In this document: in pieces, positions 23,238 through 32,400 of the stretch | Layout: every line of letters begins with the position of its first letter | Numbering within the stretch: position 1 is the first letter of the stretch | Origin: VRUE01 sp963728045 | GTDB taxonomy: Bacteria > Actinomycetota > Thermoleophilia > Solirubrobacterales > 70-9 | Direction: 5' to 3' | Assembly: GCA_963728045.1 (NCBI GenBank) | Contig: CAVSIE010000003.1 | Span: 1 to 64,000 of the forward strand | Length of the DNA: 64,000 bases | The notes under the pieces: model-generated | What the model was told of the DNA's origin: nothing | Database searches by the model: none | The model's input: the letters and a program-made list of their open reading frames with translations, nothing else | Made by a program: the position numbers and the translations under genes

Positions 23238-25255
23238 GCGCCACTGACCCCAAGGAGCGCGCCGGCGAGCTGCGGCAGTTGCTGGAGCACCACAACCGTC
23301 TCTACTACGTCCTCGACGAACCCGAGGTCGGCGACGACGAGTACGACGCCCTGCTCGACGAGCTGCGGGCGATCGAGGCCGACCACCCGGAGCTGCGCAC
23401 GCCGGACTCGCCGACGCAGCGGGTTGGGGCGCCCCCGCTCGACCGCTTCGAGCGGGTCGAGCACGCCGAGCAGATGCTCTCGCTTGCCAACGCGCGCAAC
23501 GAGGAGGAGCTGCGCGGCTGGGAGACGCGGACCCGCAACCACCTGAAACGGCTCGACATCAGCGCCGCCGAGTTCAGCTACACGACCGAGCCGAAGATCG
23601 ACGGCCTGGCGATCTCGCTCACCTACGAGGACGGCGTGCTCACCCGCGGCGCCACCCGCGGCGACGGGCGCATCGGCGAGGACGTGACCCGCAACCTGCG
23701 CACGATCGGCGCGATCCCGCTGCGGATCGACGATGCGCCGCCGCTGGTCGAGGTGCGGGGCGAGGTCTACCTGCCGATCGCCGACTTCAAAGCGCTCAAC
23801 GAGCGCCGCGCCGCGGCCGGCGAGCCGACCTTCGCCAACCCGCGCAACTCGGCCGCCGGCTCGATCCGCCAGCTCGACCCGGCGCTGGCGGCCGAACGGC
23901 CGCTCTCGATCTGGTGCTATGGCATCGGCGCCACCCGCGGCCTCGACCCCGAGACGCACAGCGAGGAGCTCGAGTGGCTGGGTGAGCGCGGCTTCAAGGT
24001 CAACCCCGATATCGCCCACCACGAGGGGATCGACTCGACGGTGAAGCGCTGCCGCTGGTGGGAGGAGCGCCGCGAGGAGCTCGACTACGAGATCGACGGC
24101 GTCGTCGTCAAGATCGACGAGCGGGCGCTGTGGCGGGAGCTGGGCGTGGTCGGCCGCGAGCCGCGCTGGGCGATCGCCTGGAAGTTCCCCCCGACCACGG
24201 CGACGACGACCCTGCGCAAGGTGGTCTGGAACGTCGGCCGCACCGGCCACCTGGTGCCCTTCGCGATGCTGGAGCCGGTCCACGTCGGCGGCGTCACCGT
24301 CTCCACCGCCACTCTGCACAACGAGGAGGACCTGGCCCGCAAGGACGTTCGCGTCGGCGACGAGGTGGTCGTGATGCGGGCCGGCGACGTGATCCCCCAG
24401 GTGGTCTCGCCGTTGACCCAGCGCCGGCCGAAAGGGGCGCGTCGGGTCAAGCCGCCGAAGAAATGCCCGGCCTGCGGCACTCCCGTCGAGAAGCCCGAGG
24501 ACGCGGTCTTCTCGATCTGCCCCAACCGGGCCGGCTGCCCGGGCCAGTCCTTCCAGCACGTCAAGCACTTCGTCAGCAAGGGGGCGATGGACATCGACGG
24601 CCTGGGGGAGAAGCAGGCGATGCGCTTCCTGCGCGAGGGGCTGATCGCCGACGTCGCCGACATCTACGAGCTGAAGGAGGAGCGGCTGGCGGAGCTGGAG
24701 GGGTTCGGCGAGCTCTCGGCCCGCAACCTGATGGCGGCGATCGAGCTCTCCCGCGAACGGCCCTTCAAAACGGTCCTCTACGCGCTTGGCCTGCCGGGAG
24801 TGGGCTACGTCACCGCGGAGGCGCTTGCCGACCACTTCGGCTCGATCGACGAGCTCCACGCTGCCGACCCGGAGCGGATCGAGGAGGTCGAGGGCGTCGG
24901 CCCGATCATGGCCGTGCAGATCGCCGAGTCGCTCGCCGACGAGCGCACCTGGGAGCTGGTCGGCAAGCTGCGCGAGAAGGGCCTGCGGCTGGAGCAGGAT
25001 GCCTCCGAACGGCGGGCGACGGGAGGCCCGCTGGAGGGCAAGACCCTGGTCCTGACCGGCACCCTGCCGGAGATGACCCGCGACGAGGCGGCGGCGGCGA
25101 TCAAGGCGGCCGGCGGCAAGATCATCAACTCGGTCTCGAAAAAGACCGACTACGTCGTAGCCGGCGAGAGCCCCGGCTCGAAGCTGGCCAAGGCTGAGGA
25201 GCTGGGCGTCGAGATCCTCGACGAAGCCGGCCTGCGCGCCCTGCTTCAGATTTGA
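23234..25255 (+). CDS. ligA: NAD-dependent DNA ligase
   Basis: A 673-residue LigA from TTG, the expected length. The adenylation motif K121-I-D-G is seen, followed by an OB-fold, a four-cysteine zinc finger (CPACGTPVEKPEDA... C...C), helix-hairpin-helix repeats (GVGYVTAEALADHF) and a C-terminal BRCT domain (LEGKTLVLTGTLPEMTRDEA). The start overlaps the surE stop by 3 bp. Long antisense open frames here are GC artefacts. Confidence 0.97.
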   Translation: MSATDPKERAGELRQLLEHHNRLYYVLDEPEVGDDEYDALLDELRAIEADHPELRTPDSPTQRVGAPPLDRFERVEHAEQMLSLANARNEEELRGWETRTRNHLKRLDISAAEFSYTTEPKIDGLAISLTYEDGVLTRGATRGDGRIGEDVTRNLRTIGAIPLRIDDAPPLVEVRGEVYLPIADFKALNERRAAAGEPTFANPRNSAAGSIRQLDPALAAERPLSIWCYGIGATRGLDPETHSEELEWLGERGFKVNPDIAHHEGIDSTVKRCRWWEERREELDYEIDGVVVKIDERALWRELGVVGREPRWAIAWKFPPTTATTTLRKVVWNVGRTGHLVPFAMLEPVHVGGVTVSTATLHNEEDLARKDVRVGDEVVVMRAGDVIPQVVSPLTQRRPKGARRVKPPKKCPACGTPVEKPEDAVFSICPNRAGCPGQSFQHVKHFVSKGAMDIDGLGEKQAMRFLREGLIADVADIYELKEERLAELEGFGELSARNLMAAIELSRERPFKTVLYALGLPGVGYVTAEALADHFGSIDELHAADPERIEEVEGVGPIMAVQIAESLADERTWELVGKLREKGLRLEQDASERRATGGPLEGKTLVLTGTLPEMTRDEAAAAIKAAGGKIINSVSKKTDYVVAGESPGSKLAKAEELGVEILDEAGLRALLQI

Positions 25256-25303
25256 CACATTCGGCGCGCCACGTATGCGTCGCGCTCCGTCAGGGTCCTC
25301 GGC

Positions 25304-25528
25304 ATGGAGCTTGCACAGATCGGACCCTTGACATCTGCCTTCGAGACGACAGCGACGGCGGTTGGCGCTGGGATCGTTCTCGGTGGCTTTACCTTTGGAA
25401 CTGCCCGCCATCTGGCCGGTTGGCCTCGCAAGGCGCTGGAGGCGCGTGTCCTCACGGATGGCTACGTCGGCGGTGTCGTCGGGGTAGTCGTGATCGTTGG
25501 GGACCTGATCCTGCGGTATGGTCTCTGA
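25304..25528 (+). CDS. Small membrane protein, unknown
   Basis: A 74-residue protein with two hydrophobic segments (about 18-34 AVGAGIVLGGFTFGTA; 53-72 GYVGGVVGVVVIVGDLIL) and a short basic loop. No family recognised. GC content is lower than in ligA. It lies just upstream of another small membrane gene. Confidence 0.5.
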   Translation: MELAQIGPLTSAFETTATAVGAGIVLGGFTFGTARHLAGWPRKALEARVLTDGYVGGVVGVVVIVGDLILRYGL

Positions 25529-25551
25529 AATGAGTTGTCTGCGAGGCCATC

Positions 25552-25767
25552 GTGAGCAAGCATAACTTTCGTTACGCAAATATCGGCATCGCCGTTGCGG
25601 CAGCGATTATCTGGGGTGGGGTGATCCTCTTCAGGAACTCCGAAGCGGCGATTCAGGCAGTCGGGCTGATTGGGTTCTGTTCGGCGTTCGTCGTCTACCA
25701 CGTGCTCGACGAGAGGGCGTGTCGACGAGAGGGCATTTCGACACGAGAGGAAAAGCGCCCTCAGTAG
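25552..25767 (+). CDS. Small membrane protein, unknown
   Basis: A 71-residue protein from GTG with two hydrophobic segments (about 10-25 IGIAVAAAIIWGGVIL; 33-49) and a charged C-terminal tail (CRREGISTREEKRPQ). No family recognised. It ends in a 7-bp overlap with the convergent carboxypeptidase gene. Confidence 0.5.
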   Translation: MSKHNFRYANIGIAVAAAIIWGGVILFRNSEAAIQAVGLIGFCSAFVVYHVLDERACRREGISTREEKRPQ

Positions 25768-27000
25768 CTGGCGATCGCGGCGGCGATGCGGTCCTGTTCG
25801 AGGTGGGCGCGGCCGAGGTCGTCGACGCTGCCCATCAGGATCGAGAAGATCATCACCTTGCCGCTGCGGTTGAAGCAGTAGCCGGAGAGGTTGCTGACCC
25901 CGGTCAGGGTGCCGGTCTTGACCCGGCAGCGGCCGGCGGCGGCGGTGCCGTCGATGCGCGAGGCGACGGTGCCCTCGCGCCGGTCAGGGCGAGCGACTGG
26001 ATGAAGTCGTCGCCGATCTCCTCGCCTCGCATCGACTGCAGGAAGCGGACGACCGCCGAGCGGCGAGGCGCGGTTGGAGCGGGTCAGGCCGGAGCCGTCG
26101 ACGGCACGGACGCTGACTCCATGCTCGCGGGCGAAGCGCTCGACCACCGCCGCCCCGGCGGCGGTGGTGCCGGCGCTGCCGAAGTGGGCGCCGATCAGCT
26201 TCAGCAGCATCTCGGCGAAGAAGTTGTTGGAGTAGACGTTGGTCGCGTTGGCGAGCTGGGAGATGTTGGGGGAGCGGACGACCGCGAGCGTCTGTGCGTC
26301 CGTGGGGGCGGCCCGCAGCGCCACCTGGGGCGCGATCTGAACGCCGGCGCCTCGCAGCGAGCGGGCGAGCTTGCGGTCGCGACCTTGGCCGGGTCGGAGG
26401 CGAAGCTGCTGCCGCTGGAGCTGCTGTAGCCGGAGTTGAACGAGAGGCCCGAGAGGGGGCCGATGTAGGGGCTGGTCGCGTAGCCCGAGTCGGCGACGCC
26501 GCGCAGGCGGTCGAAGATCGTGTCGTCGGCGTAGAGGCGGCCGGTGACCGTGCGCACGCCCGCCGCGCGCAGCTGACGCCTTGAGCGCGAAGAGGTTGGT
26601 GCCGAGGCCGCCGAGGAAGCGGCCGTAGAAGGCGGGTGTGCCCAGCGCCGGGTCGCCGCCGCCCTGCAGGTAGAGGTTGCCGTGCAGGACGCCGTTGAGG
26701 TCGATGACCCCGTCGCTGAGGACTTTGGTCGCGATTCGCGTCGCGGCCCGAAGCGGGCGAGCGCCGTCGCCGTCGTGAACATCTTCATGTTCGAGGCCAG
26801 CGGCCGCGGCGTGCTTGCCGCCCGCGCGCAGAGGACCTCGCCGCTTTCGGCGTTGATCACGAAGAGCCCGCTGGCCGACCGCCGCCGCGGAGCAGCCGCG
26901 ATTTCAGCGCTGCCGCAGAAATCGCCGCCGGGGCCGTCGCCGGCGAAAACGCGAGAACGGCGGCGACGAACGCGGCGAGTAGCGCGAGCGCCCGTCTCAT
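25761..27000 (-). pseudogene. D-alanyl-D-alanine carboxypeptidase (PBP4/DacB-like), multiply frameshifted
   Basis: The start (MRRALALLAAFVAAVLAFSP) is a signal peptide. Next come the S-x-x-K region SNMKMFTTATALA, a middle domain (TVTGRLYADDTIFDRL), the SxN-like segment YSNNFFAEMLLK, and the C-terminal K-T-G box (RVKTGTLTGVSNLSG). These parts lie in different frames, with shifts near 26,740, 26,580, 26,370, 26,060 and 25,990. The protein would process peptidoglycan. It is either a pseudogene or damaged by sequencing error; every motif is still recognisable, favouring the latter. Confidence 0.75.
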
Positions 27001-27015
27001 CTGCCTGAGATAATC

Positions 27016-28275
27016 ATGTTTATGGGCAAAGTTGTGGACCTCGAGCGAAGTTCTCGCCGAAACGCGGCCGAAGCCGCAAACGCCCCTCGAAGACCGCGCT
27101 CGTGCTCGGCGGCGGCGGCTTCACCGGCGGCGTCTACGAGATCGGCGCCCTGCGCGCCCTCGACCTGCTCGCGGTCAACAGCACCGTCAACGACTTCGAC
27201 GTCTACGTCGGCACCAGCGCCGGCTCCTTCGTCGCCGGGATGCTCGCCAACGGCGTCACGCCCGATGAGATGATGCAGGTGATCAACAAGCGCGTGCCCT
27301 CGGAGCTCGAGGACCTCGACCTCGGCAAGGTGCTGAGGCCCAACTACCTCGGCTTCCTGCAGAAGGCGGCGATGCTGCCGCTGCGCACCGCGGAGCTGGC
27401 GCGCAATCTGGTGCGGATGGGCGAGTTCTCGGCGATCGACATCGGCGTCGGCCTCGCCGAGGCGCTGCCGACCGGCTTCTACTCGGGCAGCGGGATCTCC
27501 GACTACGTCGAGCGGTCGCTGGCCGACGCCGACGGCACCAACGACTTCCGCCTGCTCGAGAAGGAGCTCTACCTGACCGCCACCGACCTCGACACCTGCG
27601 AGCGGATCGTCTTCGGCGAGGAGGGCTGGGCCGACGTGCCGATCTCGAAGGCGGTCGAGTGCTCGACCACGCTGCCGATCGTCTACAAGCCGGTCGACCT
27701 GAAGGGCCGCCAGCTGATCGACGGCGGCATCCGCTCGACCACCAACGTCGACATCGCGGTCGAGAAGGGCGCCAAGTTCATCGTCGTCGTCAACCCGCTG
27801 GTCCCCTTCGTCAACGACTTCGAGAAGACGATCCCGACCGTCTTCGGCACCCGCGTGCGGCGCGTCTCCGACATGGGCCTGCCGGCGATCGCCAACCAGA
27901 CCTTCCGGCTGATCGCCCACGCCCGCCTGCACCAGGCGGTCGAGCAGTGGCGAAGAGAGCTACCCGGGCGTCGACATCATCCTGATCGAGCCCGAGCCCA
28001 ACGACGAGCTGATGTTCGGCACGCCGATCATGGACTACTCGCGGCGCCTGCGGATCGCCCGCCACGGCTTCGAGTCGGTCACCGCCACGCTGGCCCAGGA
28101 CTACGACCGCTACAAGGAGATCGCCGAGCGCCACGGCCTCGAGATCTCCGAGCGCCGCGTCCGCCGCGTGGTCGAGCGGGCCGCCGAAGAGGAGCCCGAG
28201 CAGACCTCGGCCTGGCGGCGCGTGCTGGAGCAGACGACCTCGACCCTGCTGCGCCAGTCCGGCGAGGCCTCCTAG
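27016..28275 (+). pseudogene. Patatin-like phospholipase, two frameshifts
   Basis: The oxyanion motif LVLGGGGFTGGVYEIG, the nucleophile elbow VGTSAGSFVAGM (G-x-S-x-G) and the catalytic Asp in DGGIRSTTNVD are seen, so it is a patatin-family serine hydrolase. A shift near 27,070-27,085 separates the likely start (MGKVVDLERSS) from the body. An extra A near 27,953 separates the body from the C-terminal part (SYPGVDIILIEPEPNDELMF) that ends at 28,275. It faces the acyl-CoA synthetase gene. Confidence 0.78.
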
Positions 28276-28315
28276 CCCCCCCGACCGGCACAGCCGGCTG
28301 TCTACGCGAGTCGTG

Positions 28316-28359
28316 CAGCTCGTCGAGCTTGTCTCTACTCAGCTTCGAGCGTAGAGCTG
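28316..28359. terminator. Possible bidirectional hairpin between patatin and acyl-CoA synthetase
   Basis: CAGCTC pairs with GAGCTG, with further imperfect pairing inside (CGAGC with GCTTCG). It stands between two convergent stop codons. No strong T-tract is present, so this is tentative. Confidence 0.35.
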
Positions 28360-28374
28360 TGGCCTTGCAGCCGC

Positions 28375-30157
28375 CTAGCTCGCGTAGAGCTGCTCGATCT
28401 CCGGCTCGTGCTTGCTGGCGACGACCGCGCGCTTGACCTTCAGCGTCGGGGTCAGCTCGCCGGCTTCCTGGGAGAGGTCGCGGGGCAGGATCGCGATCTT
28501 CTTCACCTGCTCGACCCGGGCGAACTTCTCGTTGATCGTCTCCACGTGGTCTTCGATCGCCTTGCGGATCTCGTCGTTGGCGGCGAGCTGCTCGGGGTCC
28601 TCGGGCAGGCCGTGCTCCTTGGCGTAGGCGACGACCTCTTCGGGGTCGAGCGTGACCAGCGCGACCAGGTAGGGCCGACGGTCGCCGACGACCACGCACT
28701 GGGAGACGAGCGGGTGCTGCTTGATCTCGTTCTCGAGGTTGGCGGGGGTGATGTTCTTGCCGCCCGCGGTGATGATGATGTCCTTCTTGCGGCCGGTGAT
28801 CTTGATGAAGCCGTCCGAGTCGATCTCGCCGATGTCGCCGGTGTGCAGCCAGCCGTCGACGATCGTCTCGCGGGTCGCCTCCTCGTTCTTGTAGTAGCCC
28901 TGGAAGACGTTCGGGCCCTTGACCAGGATCTCGCCGTCCTCGGCGATCCTGACCTCGCAGCCCGGGAAGGGTTTGCCGATCGTGCCGACCTTGAAGTCGT
29001 CGGGGGAGGAGATCGTCGCCGCGGTCGAGGTCTCGGTCATCCCCCAGCCCTCGAGCACGAGGACGCCGGCGGCGTCGAAGAAGCTGAGGATCTCTGGGTT
29101 GATCGGCGCCGCGCCGGAGACCGCGAGGCGCAGGTTGCCGCCGAAGAGGCCGCGGATCTTGGAGAGCACCTGCTTGTCGGCGAAGTCGTACTGCTTGCGC
29201 AGCAGGAAGCCCGGCTGGCGGCCGCTGCGTTCGGCTGCGCGCATCTTCTTGCCGACGCCGATCGCCCAGTTGAAGATGGCCTTCTTCAGGCCGCCCTCTT
29301 TCTCGATGGCGCTGGTCGCGGCGGTGTAGATCTTCTCGAAGATGCGCGGCACCGAGGGGAAGTAGGTCGGTTTCAGCTCGGCCAGGTTGGGCATGATCTT
29401 CAGCGGGTCGCGCTCCCAGTAGGCGAGCGTGGCGCCGAGGTCGAAGCTGCCGAGCTGGATCAGCAGGGCGAAGGAGTGGGCGAGGGGCAGGTAGAGGTAG
29501 GTGAGGTCTTCGTCTTCGATGACGCTGGTCTCGTTGACCATGTCGAGCATCGCCCGGTAGTTGCCGTGGGTGATGACGCAGCCCTTCGGCGGGCCGGTCG
29601 TGCCCGAGGTGTAGATGAAGGTGCAGATGTCCTCGGGGGTGACCGAGCTCCAGCGCGCCTCCCACTCGGCGGCGTCGCGGCCGGCGCCGCGGCTTCGCCA
29701 GGTCCTCGAACGAGATCGCGTCGTCGCTGGCGCCGGTCATCCGCACCACGTGCTCGAGCAGCGGCAGCTGGTCGCGGACCGCGCGGATCTTCTCCAGCTG
29801 CTCGTCGTCCTCGACGACGACGACCTTGGCGTCGGAGTTCTCCAGCACGTACTGGCACTCCTCGGGGGAGTTGGTCTGGTAGATCGGGACGACGATGGCG
29901 CCCGCCGAGAGCGCGGCGAAGTCGAAGTAGGTCCACTCCGGCCGGGTGTTGGCGAGGATCGAGACCTTGTCGCCCTTCTCGACGCCGAGGTCGATCAGGC
30001 CGAGCGAGAGCGAGCGGACCGTCTCGCGGACCTCGTCGAAGCTGCGGCTGACCCAGTCGTCGTCCTCCTTGTAGCGGACGGCCGGCGCGGCGCCGTAGAT
30101 CTCTGCCGCGCGCGGCAGCAGATCGGCCAGCGTCTTCGAGTTGGTTCCCCTCTCCAT
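28375..30157 (-). pseudogene. Long-chain acyl-CoA synthetase (AMP-binding), one frameshift
   Basis: It activates fatty acids to acyl-CoA. The N-terminal part (MERGTNSKTLADLLPRA, GLIDLGVEKGDKVSILA) and the body (TFIYTSGTTGPPKGC, the P-loop; GWGMTETSTAATI; GWLHTGDIGEIDSDG) are in different frames. One extra C near 29,695, after the codons LAK, explains this: removing it gives LAKRGAGRDAAEWEARW across the break. The C-terminal K of SPTLK-type synthetases is at LTPTLKVKR. The intact motifs suggest a functional gene with a sequence error. Confidence 0.85.
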
Positions 30158-30170
30158 GCGGGGAGGAAGT

Positions 30171-30365
30171 CTAGTTGCTGGTTACGCGGCTTGGGTACGT
30201 CGTCGGGGCGTTCTTCGGCAGGCTGCGCAGCGAGGACTCGAAGAGGGACTTGTCGATGCGGCCGTGGAAGATCGGGACGCCCATCTCCATGCACTTGCCG
30301 ATCACCTCCTGCCGCTTCATGTGCAGCTCGTCGGCAAGCTCGGAGGGGGTGAGGTGATTGGCCAC
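30171..30365 (-). CDS. Small helix-turn-helix-like protein, unknown
   Basis: A 64-residue protein, MANHLTPSELADELHMKRQE, whose LTPSELADELHMKRQEVIGK stretch resembles an IF2-N or excisionase-type HTH: a helix, a turn and a second helix, then GVPIFHGRIDKSLFE. A separate small DNA- or RNA-binding protein is likely. It is 13 bp upstream of the synthetase start, so they may be one transcript. Confidence 0.65.
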   Translation of the reverse strand: MANHLTPSELADELHMKRQEVIGKCMEMGVPIFHGRIDKSLFESSLRSLPKNAPTTYPSRVTSN

Positions 30366-30518
30366 TGGCGGACCTCCCGGGTAGTCGAAATCGGGTAGTG
30401 AGATATTTACCCCGGATCGGCGGACGTGTCAATCGCCAGCATCGCAGCTTGCGGAGATCGGCGGGCGAGGGATCGCGATAATGCCCGATGCGCTGTCCGA
30501 GACTGAGCCGTCGACGCC

Positions 30519-31228
30519 GTGCCCCGCCGCGGCCGCATCTGGGTCATCCTCGTCCTCGCCCTGGCCGTCGCCGCGCTCGGCTACGCGATCGTCGAGCATC
30601 TCCACCCGGGAGGCCGGCCCGCAGCGTGGTCCATGTCGCCGGCATCGCCGACGCCCAGCGGCTCTTCGGCGGCGTGCCGCAGGAAGGCGACCGGGTCGGC
30701 TCCGCCGACGCGCCGGTCTCGATCCAGGTCTTCAACGACGTGCAGTGCTCGAGCTGCCGCGCCGACTTCCTGGCGACGATTCCCGTCTCTTGTCGAAGGC
30801 TACGTCCGGCCCGGCGACGTGAAGCTGCTGATGCGCCACTACTCGGTCGCCCGCAACCCGCTGGAGCTCGGCTTCTTCGGCGCCGAGGCCGCGGCGCGCC
30901 AGGGCTACGGCTGGCAGTACACCTACCTCTTCTTCCGCAACCAGGACGAGGCCGAGCGCTTCGGGATCGACGAAGAGCTCATGGACTCGCTGGCCGGATC
31001 CGATCGGCGAACTCGAGCGTGCCGGAGTGGAAGGAGACCCTCGATCGCGAAGGGGAGGCGCGGACGGGCCGATCGCCGAGCAGCTCGAAGGCTATGCGGA
31101 GCTGGGCGACGAGCTCGGAATCCGCACCGGCCGGCGCGATGATCGTCAACGGCCCGGGCGGCACCCGCACGCTTCAGGACGGCCCGAGCCTGGCCCAGAT
31201 CGAACGGGCGATCGCCGAAGTCGAGTGA
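30519..31228 (+). pseudogene. DsbA-like thioredoxin-fold protein, several frameshifts
   Basis: A membrane-anchored N terminus (RIWVILVLALAVAALGYAI), then a thioredoxin-like domain with the redox pair C-S-S-C (VFNDVQCSSCRADFLATIP), a helical insertion (ARNPLELGFFGAEAAARQGY) and a C-terminal strand (MIVNGPGGTRTLQDG). These lie in three frames, with shifts near 30,620, 30,783 (an extra C), 31,000 and 31,060. It is a DsbA/SCO-like oxidoreductase, probably exported and acting on protein thiols. Confidence 0.7.
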
Positions 31229-31274
31229 AGGCGCGAGCTGGCTGCGCCGCTCGTCTGGGATAATCGCGCCCTCT

Positions 31275-31348
31275 CGGGGCGTGGCGCAGCCTGGTAGCGC
31301 GCACCGTTCGGGTCGGTGAGGTCCCCGGTTCAAATCCGGGCGCCCCGA
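31275..31348 (+). tRNA. tRNA-Pro (anticodon CGG)
   Basis: A 74-nt cloverleaf: the acceptor CGGGGCG pairs with CGCCCCG, the D-arm is GCGC...GCGC, the anticodon stem CACCG/CGGTG holds the loop TTCGGGT, and the T-arm CCCGG/CCGGG encloses TTCAAAT. The anticodon CGG reads CCG proline codons. The discriminator base is A and no CCA is encoded. Confidence 0.93.
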
Positions 31349-31354
31349 TGCTTC

Positions 31355-31711
31355 TCACCGCATCGCTCTATGTGAGCTGTTCCTCTCCATAGCAACGGCA
31401 CGCTGCTTTGCCGCAGCGGCGTGAGCATCGGCTTGCTCCAGGTGAAGCTGCGCGAGCGTTCGGAGGAGAGCAATCAATGAGTGAGCGAAACGAACCTTAT
31501 AGGGGCCGTGACTTCGCTCTCGCGATACAAGTCCAGCATTTGAGAGCTGGGCCATGTGCTTGCTCATCGTTCCCGAATTAATCCCAAAGGTTGAAGTCAA
31601 GGCCTTCTGTGTCGCTGGCTTCTCTAGAAGCTTGCTCATGATTTCTAGTCGGAGGGGGTCTGCAAGGGCGAGCAAGACCTTGACTTCGTTTTGGGAGCTT
31701 ATGTCGCTCAT
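31355..31711 (-). CDS. ArsR-like winged-helix regulator
   Basis: A 118-residue protein with an ArsR/SmtB winged helix: VKVLLALADPLRLEIMSKL, then TFGINSGTMSKHMAQLSNAG (recognition helix) and LVSRERSHGPYKVRF. Metal-binding cysteines are not apparent. The surrounding DNA is clearly more A/T-rich than the window average. The gene diverges from a second winged-helix gene and ends 6 bp from the tRNA-Pro 3' end. Confidence 0.8.
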   Translation of the reverse strand: MSDISSQNEVKVLLALADPLRLEIMSKLLEKPATQKALTSTFGINSGTMSKHMAQLSNAGLVSRERSHGPYKVRFAHSLIALLRTLAQLHLEQADAHAAAAKQRAVAMERNSSHRAMR

Positions 31712-31787
31712 AGCTTCAATTCTTCAATTATTGCAGATTTTGAATTTTGGAAAACGCTGCTTTTAAAAACTGCTATCTTGACAAAGA

Positions 31788-32150
31788 ATGGGTTTTGATC
31801 TCCGCATCTTTGCCTTGCTATCCGAGGAGCCCTATGCAGATCTCTTGCAGATCCTGCTGCAAGAAGGAGAGCTGAATCAAAAGGAGATAGCTGAACGAAT
31901 CGGGTCCGGGATGCCGTTGCTAGCTCGCCGCCTGTCTGAGCTCGAGTCGGTTGGGCTGATAGGTCGCATGAGTTCAGGGCGGTCGTACGTAGTTCTGCAC
32001 CCGGAGCGCACAGCTACTCTCCTACGGGCTGCAGCCGATCTGGCAAGTGAGGTTCTCGGCCGCCAGGCAGCGGAAGCTGTACGGCGCTCCGAGCGTCTCA
32101 GCAGGACCCTCAAGCCCGACGAGGGCCGCACCAAAATCGAGCCCTGGTAG
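31788..32150 (+). CDS. Winged-helix regulator
   Basis: A 120-residue protein with an N-terminal winged helix: FALLSEEPYADLLQILLQEG, NQKEIAERIGSGMPLLARRL, VGLIGRMSSGRSYVVLHPER. It resembles ArsR/MarR-like DNA-binding domains. The C terminus is a helix followed by a basic tail. The 76-bp intergenic stretch shared with the divergent ArsR gene is A/T-rich and should carry both promoters and operators, though no clear palindrome is visible. Confidence 0.75.
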   Translation: MGFDLRIFALLSEEPYADLLQILLQEGELNQKEIAERIGSGMPLLARRLSELESVGLIGRMSSGRSYVVLHPERTATLLRAAADLASEVLGRQAAEAVRRSERLSRTLKPDEGRTKIEPW

Positions 32151-32196
32151 AGACGTTGCGGCCGATTTCAACCCCAGAACTTGAGCATCGGCTCTG

Positions 32197-32352
32197 ATGG
32201 CTGGCCGCGTTGAGATCGCTCTCGCCCTTGTGGGCCTCACCTTGGGAGCGGTGGGGTTTCAGATGGGCTGGAAGGGGGCGGAGTTCGCAGGACTGCTGCT
32301 GGCGGCTGTGGCATGCGGCATCTTGCTCGCGCGCGGCAGGACCACCCTCTAG
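32197..32352 (+). CDS. 51-residue membrane protein
   Basis: ATG to TAG encodes 51 residues with two hydrophobic segments (about 5-22 VEIALALVGLTLGAVGF and 28-46 FAGLLLAAVACGILLA) and ends RGRTTL. No clear ribosome-binding site is visible. It is probably a small two-pass membrane protein of unknown function, upstream of the glycoside hydrolase. Confidence 0.5.
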   Translation: MAGRVEIALALVGLTLGAVGFQMGWKGAEFAGLLLAAVACGILLARGRTTL

Positions 32353-32400
32353 ACCTTGGGGGGCGCTACTTTGGCGGGTGGGGAGGTTCCTCTGAAAGCC

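Noticed and set aside
23078..25579. An 833-residue open frame antisense to ligA
   Set aside because: It lacks any recognisable domain and mirrors the third-position GC bias of ligA. It is a shadow frame.
28408..30051. A 547-residue open frame antisense to the acyl-CoA synthetase
   Set aside because: Low-complexity, Asp/Leu/Arg-rich, no motif; explained by GC-rich codons of the real gene.
31348..32352. Integrated element at the tRNA-Pro gene
   Set aside because: No integrase, no duplicated tRNA 3' end, and only two regulators and one small gene; evidence is too weak to call an island.
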